Origin: Holacanthus passer
Taxonomy: Eukaryota; Chordata; Actinopteri; Pomacanthidae
Assembly (NCBI GenBank): GCA_025331565.1
Contig: JAFREQ010000121.1
Coordinates: forward strand, 754,501 to 818,500
DNA: 64,000 bases
Direction: 5' to 3'
In this document: positions 58,615-64,000 of the stretch, piece by piece
How positions within the stretch are numbered: position 1 is the stretch's first letter
Layout of the letters: the number at the start of each line of letters is the position of its first letter
Notes under the pieces: model-generated
What the model was told of the DNA's origin: nothing
The model's input: the letters and a program-made list of their open reading frames with translations, nothing else
Database searches by the model: none
Program-made: the position numbers and the translations under genes

Positions 58615-58681
58615 GATAACAACAACAATAACAACAACAACAATAATAATAATAATAATAATAACAACAGTAATAATAATA
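58615..58681. repeat. AAC/AAT trinucleotide microsatellite
   Basis: An imperfect (AAC)n(AAT)n tract directly following the LINE remnant; probably its expanded 3' tail. Confidence 0.85.
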
Positions 58682-61600
58682 TGTAGAAAGTACTGAGTAA
58701 CTGTAAATGTCAAATAGATTTCATGGAGTAAAAAGTACAATATTTGCCTCTGAAATGTATAAAAGTAAAAAGTATAACAGCCTGAAATGGAAATACTCAT
58801 TTACTCAATACTTGAGTAAATGTACTGAGTTACATTCCACCACAGCATGAAATTACATTTATATACAACTAATTTGTACATTCATCATTTCATCTTTTCA
58901 ACCTGCATCACATGAATAAATCCTCCAGCGCAGACTGTGGTGTTGCAGCAGCTGGAGACTCTTTCCTTCATCCCTGAATCACCGTCTGCCGCAGGAAGAC
59001 GACAGGCTTCAGGCTGCAGCTCCACTTTGTCCTCTGCAGGTCAGAGAAGCTGCAGCAGCTTCTCTGCTGATGAACACAGAGAATCTGCAGTGAAGCACAG
59101 GGAAGATGTTTCCACCCAGAAGGAAGAGAAACTACTGAGCACTAATGTTCAGTCACTGTCAAACACCTTAGATTATATACATGTCAGTGTTTGAGAGAAA
59201 TGAGAAACGGTGCATGGGCGGAAATCCCGGGGGGCACACATATGATTTGCCCCCGCCATGATATATTGGTATATCATCACACAACTATTTAGTTTCAATA
59301 ATATTAATAACAGACAGGTTTCTCAGTTTGAAAAGAGTGCAACCCTCCGCCCTTTGCTTCACATATCAAATGTCTGAAATCAGATATTCTTCTCTTCCTC
59401 TCTGTATTGTGGTGGATTCGACATTGTCCGGTTTCTAATCTCTCATCATACGTCCACGCATCAGTATCACTAGTGACAAATAACTCACATCACATTATGT
59501 CAGAAGAAAAATGTCCCTTTATTTCCAAACAATAACAGCAGGAGATTTTTAGCACCTCATCTTAAAAAGACTAAATCAAAGCTCCAGTTATCAGGTTGTT
59601 CTGTTGAAGTCTCATCGCTCCACCTCAGTCTGACTCATTTCTTATCTGTGCGAACGCTGACATTTTTTTAAGATAACTAACTAACTGAAATGGATAAAAC
59701 TTGTAGAAACAAGTAACAAACTGTAATTAAAGCTGCACTGTTGCAACAACTCCTCAGTTAATGTGGACGGAGCATCGGCACCAACATCCTGAAGCAAAAG
59801 AAAGAAGCAGCGACGGGAAGGAACAGGACAAAAAAAGGCTTGTTTGCTTCATTACAGCCCAGAAAACAACATGAATGGAGAAAAGAAGGACAGCTTGGCT
59901 AGTCAACAATTAAAGGTTTGTCCTGAAGGTGGCGCCAGAGAGAAGAGCACAGCCTTTCCTAAAATCAAACTGTTTATTTATCCTCTGTACGGTGGCCATT
60001 TGAGGACATTTCAGGCTCAGCTGTGCTTCGAGTTGATTGGCAGCTTTAATGTGAGAAAAGTACATCACAGGTTGAATGTTAACAACAACTGGATACTGAT
60101 GTTTGATGTTTTAACGCTACAGCAACACGGACATTCGTAGTATTTCGTCATAATGCTGCTTTCAGACATGAACCTTAACCTCAGTCTGATGGTTAATATG
60201 TCGCTGTCGTGTCTGAGAAGAGGCCTGATCACTTTAATGTAAAAGTCATTATGACGTCAGACCTGAATCATTTCTGTTGGACTTTCAACACAACAAAGTC
60301 TGAACTGAATTCATTTTAAGAGCAGCAACACAAGCTGAAACATGGAAAGATTAAATAAACGTCTTTGACCTTCTAACATCCCTGTAGTACATTTAGCATC
60401 TCAATCATCTCTTATGCACAAAATCCATTTAGCAAACTGAATTTTAAGGCGTCCAGCAGATCAAATTTCTCCACATCAGTCCATAAAAACTATTTGCTTC
60501 TCACATGTTAACCAGGACGAAAGAGGTTAAAACAAACTGACAGTCTCTGTGTGTTTCAGTTCAAACCACCTGCACAGGTGAGTAAAACCCAGCAGAACGT
60601 TTCACATGCAGCTTGTGAGCAAACTGAAACGGAACAAGCACCATCTTGTGCCGTCACGTCTGAATGAAGCTGTGAGGAACACGAACGTCTGAACAATGAC
60701 GTCACCATTTGCTCGTGTAACATACTAACATTTAACATGTCGTCATCCCTCGAGCGACACCACAACCAAAAAGATTAATACTGAATAACATGATATGACA
60801 GTACTTTTGTAATAAACCTCTGCGAAAAACTTCTTCCTCTTTCCTCAAAGTAGAAGATGATTGGTCGAGACCTGCTTTTACACAACAATATATCCACGAT
60901 CTGATTGGCTTGTTTTGTCTTTCTTTCTTTAAAAACAACTGCAGATTCATCAAAGAGAACAAACACAAGAAAAATATAGTTTCCAAATTCACAATCATGT
61001 AAATATAATACTTGGTTATATTTGAATGCCCTCTACTGTCGTTATCTGTGAACAGATCGAAACTGTTGACAAAGAACTTCTATATATCAATCTGATGTTT
61101 TTGCTGCCATTCTGTTTTCCAAAAGTATGAACATGTATTTTACTACCTTATTCATATTCTAGCACATTTTCTCTATGAGAAACAAAAAATGAATAAACAG
61201 GTGACATTTCAACTGAAAACTGAGAGACAGATTTTAAAAATTTCAATTGTCACATAAATAATAAAAAAAACACTGGAGGTTGTTCATCAATGATCAATAG
61301 TAAATATGGATAATGGATAAATGAAACAGATGTGAAAATGAAAATTGAAGTCGTTTAAGAAAAATCTATCGAACTACTTGACAATTTCTTTTTCATGAAA
61401 TCTTTTCTCGGCATGTAGAATTAACACGTGATCTCCAAATTATTATTATTCTTGCTATGATTTGTTGATGAGGTGACTTGTTTACAGGTGGAGTTTACCT
61501 GTAAACAAACGACAGTCATGTTTACAGTCAGTGTTTCTCACACGTTGTTTGTCTGCAGCTCTAACGAAGGGCTCGAATTCTTTCCTTCCTCAGAAAACAT

Positions 61601-61806
61601 ACTGAGTTTTAAGCATTTTAAATCCAACATTGTTTACATCCATGTTTACTAGTCGGCAGTCTTCTTCTTCTCTGCCGTTGCTGGTGCATTGCTGTGTTTC
61701 TCGGCGTGTTGCTGCCACCTGTAGGTCAGTGGAATACTGCAGGTGTAATGGAAAAAAAAAAGCAGCTCCATAGCGCTACTAGAGGTCAGAAACTCCACAG
61801 GGAACC

Positions 61807-61812
61807 TTTAAT
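61807..61812 (-). other. candidate polyadenylation signal, hexokinase gene
   Basis: ATTAAA on the minus strand, about 145 nt after the stop codon. It is the second most common hexamer. It sits in a sequence that also looks like a dispersed-repeat edge, so the call is tentative. Confidence 0.3.
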
Positions 61813-61954
61813 GTTTCTAAAACCAAAAATATGACAGAGTTTATAACAGGAAATGAGAATCATAAGTGAAGTTGTGTGAAACTTATTCACATAAAAATGA
61901 AAATATCACAGGCTTTAAAAACAGAAAATAAAACGCTGTGCATCCTGGCTGCTC

Positions 61955-62150
61955 TTACTCGTCCTCCTCCTCTTCCTCTTCGTCTCCTTCGCCCTCGCTG
62001 TCCTCCAACAGTCGGGACTGAAGAGCCAGCCGCTGCGCCACGGCTGTTACCATGGCAGCGCCCTTCCCGCTGCCGTCCTCCGAGACGAGGAAGGTGATGT
62101 CACACTCGGGGGCGAGGAGGTGCACCGTCGCCTGGAGCTCCTCACTGAAA
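61955..62150 (-). CDS. hexokinase terminal coding exon with acidic tail
   Basis: 196 nt including the TAA stop. Its first base completes an Asn codon with the previous exon. It encodes FSEELQATVHLLAPECDITF then LVSEDGSGKGAAMVTAVAQR then LALQSRLLEDSEGEGDEEEE and EDE. GSGKGAAM is the last nucleotide-binding loop. In two-lobed hexokinases the N-terminal lobe would continue at this point into the linker helix (about LLEETL). Here the reading frame instead runs into 15 mostly acidic residues and stops. Confidence 0.92.
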
Positions 62151-63815
62151 CTACAGAGGGCAGGAATGAATGGGAGAGAAAAGACAGGAAGGAGAAGGAG
62201 AGAAAATCAAAATAAATAGATAATAATAAATAAAGAGTAATGTGAATGTATGAAACTGGTCATGAATAAACACTGTGAGAGGTCGACATGAATCAGACGA
62301 ACGTGTGCAGGTGGGATTCAATTCTGCTGCAGACATTTGTTGTTAAACCCATGAAGGGAATTAAGACTGAAGGAAATAGAAGGAACGGGACTTTTGTGAT
62401 GTTTGATTCATGCTCTTTTCTCAACATGAGGTTTTTCTCACAAAGGCAAGAAGTTTGTCAGTGTGTCAACAAGCAGCGCCACCTCCTGTTCACACCGACA
62501 CATAGATATGAATTCACGCTGCCTCAAAACTGAGAGAAACAAAGTCAGGACTTCCTCCGGCTTCATTTGTGTCTGTTCTGTTTCATCACTGCGTCAATGA
62601 TAGTTTGACTTTGCAGAAACCCACAACATCGATTTTACTGATACTGACCCAAAAAATTTTACACTTTGTTAGAAGAGAATTTGTCAGCGAGACTTAAGAT
62701 GTCTGTACATCTGCTTATAACTTAGACTAAGTTAATGTCTTATAAACAATCTTTTGTTGTTGATCATTTGCAATACTCAACTTCGAACTGTTTAAATTTA
62801 AATCACTTTTGAAGACAGGCTTTCACATTTTGCCTGACGTTTCATTTCCCTCACGTTGCCTCTTACTTGGGGTGTTTCCTGTAGACCGTCCCGTCCACCC
62901 CCACAGTGGTCTTCAGACGCTCCAGGCCGCGGTTGACTCGGATGCGGTTGGCGAGGGTCGCCAGGGCGGCGGCGCAGAGGCGGGCGGAGCGCGAGGAGAT
63001 GGTGTCGCAGACCAGACGCACCACGCGGGAGTCGACCTCGTCCCAATTCAGACCCAACTGAGTCAGAATGTTCTGAGTGTTTTCCAGACCTTTGACCTCC
63101 CTGAAGCAGAGACGCAGACAGGACACAGAGACGACACGGACGGTCAAAGACAAAACAAGACAGAAACCAAACGGTCAAATTATACAAAGTCATTCAGTTT
63201 AAGAGAGACTGATGACACGATGTCAGAACGGAAGATGTCTTTGAGATTCCACCATGTCTTCTTCTTCTTCTGCGGTGGTTTGGTTCTAATTCTTGATCAT
63301 ACAGTAAATTAACTCAGAGGTTTATTAACAAAACGTTCGAACTTGCAGACTAAAATTATCCAGCCAATTCAAATGAATGCTCATTTTATAGACTGACTTT
63401 CTCTGAGAACCATCAACTCTGACTGACTTCCTGCGACTGGGAGGCTTCTAATGTCAAACAGATGGATGAAGTGTTGACAAAAAGTTGACAAGAAGGGTCT
63501 TGTCCACTATTTAATTAATTATGATATCTCAAGAACTAGTTCTTAAAATGTTGTTCGAACAAATATAAATGACAAAGAAAGAAGTACTGAGGAAAGCTCT
63601 GCGTTGGATTAGAAGGTTCAGTGGTGGATGATGTGATGAAGCTTCTCTCAGACACTCACTCCTCAATCTCAGAGATGAACTTTGTCTCAAACGTTCCCGG
63701 AGTCAGCAGCGTCTCGGAGGTCTGTCCTTTGAACAGCAGCTCGTCCTCCATCAGCTTCACCAGCAGCAGCCGAACGATTTCCCCCAAATACATGCCGCTG
63801 ATCATCTTCTCAAAG
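61955..63815 (-). CDS. hexokinase, last three coding exons (partial gene)
   Basis: Minus-strand exons 63660-63815 (156 nt), 62867-63100 (234 nt) and 61955-62150 (196 nt with TAA). The 156- and 234-nt lengths are the usual vertebrate hexokinase exon sizes. About 194 residues are visible. They include FEKMISGMYLGEIVR, the FETKFISEIE segment with the conserved glucose-contacting Glu, the adenosine-binding TTVGVDGTVY, and SEDGSGKGAAMVTAV near the C-terminus. Hexokinases phosphorylate glucose with ATP as the first step of glycolysis, in the cytosol. The catalytic Asp and first phosphate loop lie beyond the right edge. RLLLVKL, NILTQLGL and AAMVTAVAQRL resemble N-terminal halves of HK1-3 more than C-terminal halves, and LLAPECDI resembles the HK3 N-half. 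The chain ends in a Glu/Asp-rich tail. The hexokinase call is firm; HK3 identity is inferred from this and from the nearby drebrin gene. Confidence 0.9.
62151..62866 (-). other. hexokinase intron between the last two exons
   Basis: 716 bp with consensus splice ends; the acceptor is CCTCTGTAG. No other feature recognised. Confidence 0.75.
62867..63100 (-). CDS. hexokinase penultimate coding exon
   Basis: 234 nt, entering and leaving in phase 2 (acceptor CTTCAG, donor GTAAGA). It encodes EVKGLENTQNILTQLGLN and later SRSARLCAAALATLANRI, RVNRGLERLKTTVGVDGTVY and RKHP. TTVGVDG is the adenosine-binding motif of the large lobe. The RSARLCAAALA helix and the KHP end are as in the N-terminal halves of HK1 and HK2. 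Confidence 0.93.
63101..63659 (-). other. hexokinase intron
   Basis: 559 bp with GTGAGT donor and CTTCAG acceptor. No repeat or exon recognised. Confidence 0.75.
63660..63815 (-). CDS. hexokinase antepenultimate coding exon
   Basis: 156 nt, entering in phase 2 after a CTCGTAG acceptor and leaving in phase 2 at GTGAGT. It encodes FEKMISGMYLGEIVRLLLVK then LMEDELLFKGQTSETLLTPG then TFETKFISEIE. The Glu of SEIE is the position that contacts glucose in this family. The preceding exon must end with two bases of a codon; none is visible between 63816 and 64000, so it lies off the window. Confidence 0.92.
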
Positions 63816-64000
63816 CTACGAGAGGAAACGGGCAGAGGAGGAAACAGGATGGAAACAGGCAGCAAAAAGTAAAAGTTAGATTTTAAAAACAGAAACACAA
63901 ACCTCCCTCATTTTTCTCTTGATTTTCTCTTGTTGAAAACATTTTCTGAGCTGCGGGACTGAAACATCTGAACAACTGTTGGATGGATTCTCTGTGCAGA

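Larger units (their letters stand above)
58035..58850 (-). repeat. dispersed repeat interrupted by a LINE remnant
   Basis: The left part (58035-58145, AAAGTAAAAGTACAGAATGT) and the right part (58690-58850, AAAAAGTACAATATTTGCCT to TGTACTGAGTTACATTCCAC) are two halves of one minus-orientation copy. The interval between them carries a decayed LINE 3' end and a trinucleotide array, indicating a later insertion. Confidence 0.55.
53527..61806. other. intergenic region between arid6 and the hexokinase gene
   Basis: About 8.3 kb, AT-rich, no gene recognised. It contains fragments of two dispersed repeat families (53975-54110, 55455-55745, 58035-58145, 58690-58850), a decayed LINE tail (58345-58614) and an AAC/AAT microsatellite. 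A moderately GC-rich stretch at 57640-57870 has an open frame but no family resemblance. Confidence 0.6.

Noticed and set aside
58600..58800. Ile/Val-rich minus-strand frame resembling a membrane segment
   Set aside because: Produced by the AAC/AAT trinucleotide tract.

Overview
The window looks like nuclear DNA from a ray-finned fish, probably a spiny-rayed teleost. The evidence is small vertebrate-type exons with GT/AG introns, dense CA/TG microsatellites, and several dispersed repeats typical of teleost genomes. There is no bacterial, organellar or intact viral coding content, no CRISPR array, and no RNA gene I could recognise.

Three protein genes are supported, all transcribed from the minus strand. 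(1) 11059-11141 is the first coding exon of a drebrin-family gene, most likely dbn1. It opens an actin-depolymerising-factor homology (ADF-H) domain, lies in a CpG-rich block, and the next exon is not visible in the 11 kb to the window edge. (2) 28234-53421 holds a complete 12-exon gene for a 913-residue ARID-family DNA-binding protein. Every splice junction keeps frame. It has the N-terminal region of long ARID5B, an AT-hook, an ARID domain, a second AT-hook, and a Pro-rich C-terminus with a CtBP-type motif. I call it arid6-like. (3) 61955-63815 holds the last three coding exons of a hexokinase; the rest lies beyond the right edge. The visible lobe resembles N-terminal hexokinase halves but stops in an acidic tail.

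Layout: 1-11058 is dbn1 intron 1; 11142-28233 is intergenic DNA and probably arid6 3' UTR; 28234-53421 is arid6 with a 9.9-kb first intron; 53422-61954 is repeat-rich intergenic DNA; 61955-64000 is the hexokinase 3' end. In human, DBN1 and HK3 both lie in 5q35.2-q35.3, so the block may be conserved synteny and the hexokinase an HK3-type gene. The three genes act in unrelated processes (actin/synapse, transcription, glycolysis), so they are neighbours rather than a pathway.

The non-coding DNA holds the more unusual material: a strong G-quadruplex motif on the sense strand of arid6 intron 1, a decayed tandem array beside it, a perfect 18-bp hairpin in arid6 intron 3, a 345-bp palindromic element near 26.2 kb, opposed CA/TG arrays, several MITE-like elements and a nested LINE remnant. 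I found no convincing previously undescribed gene system.
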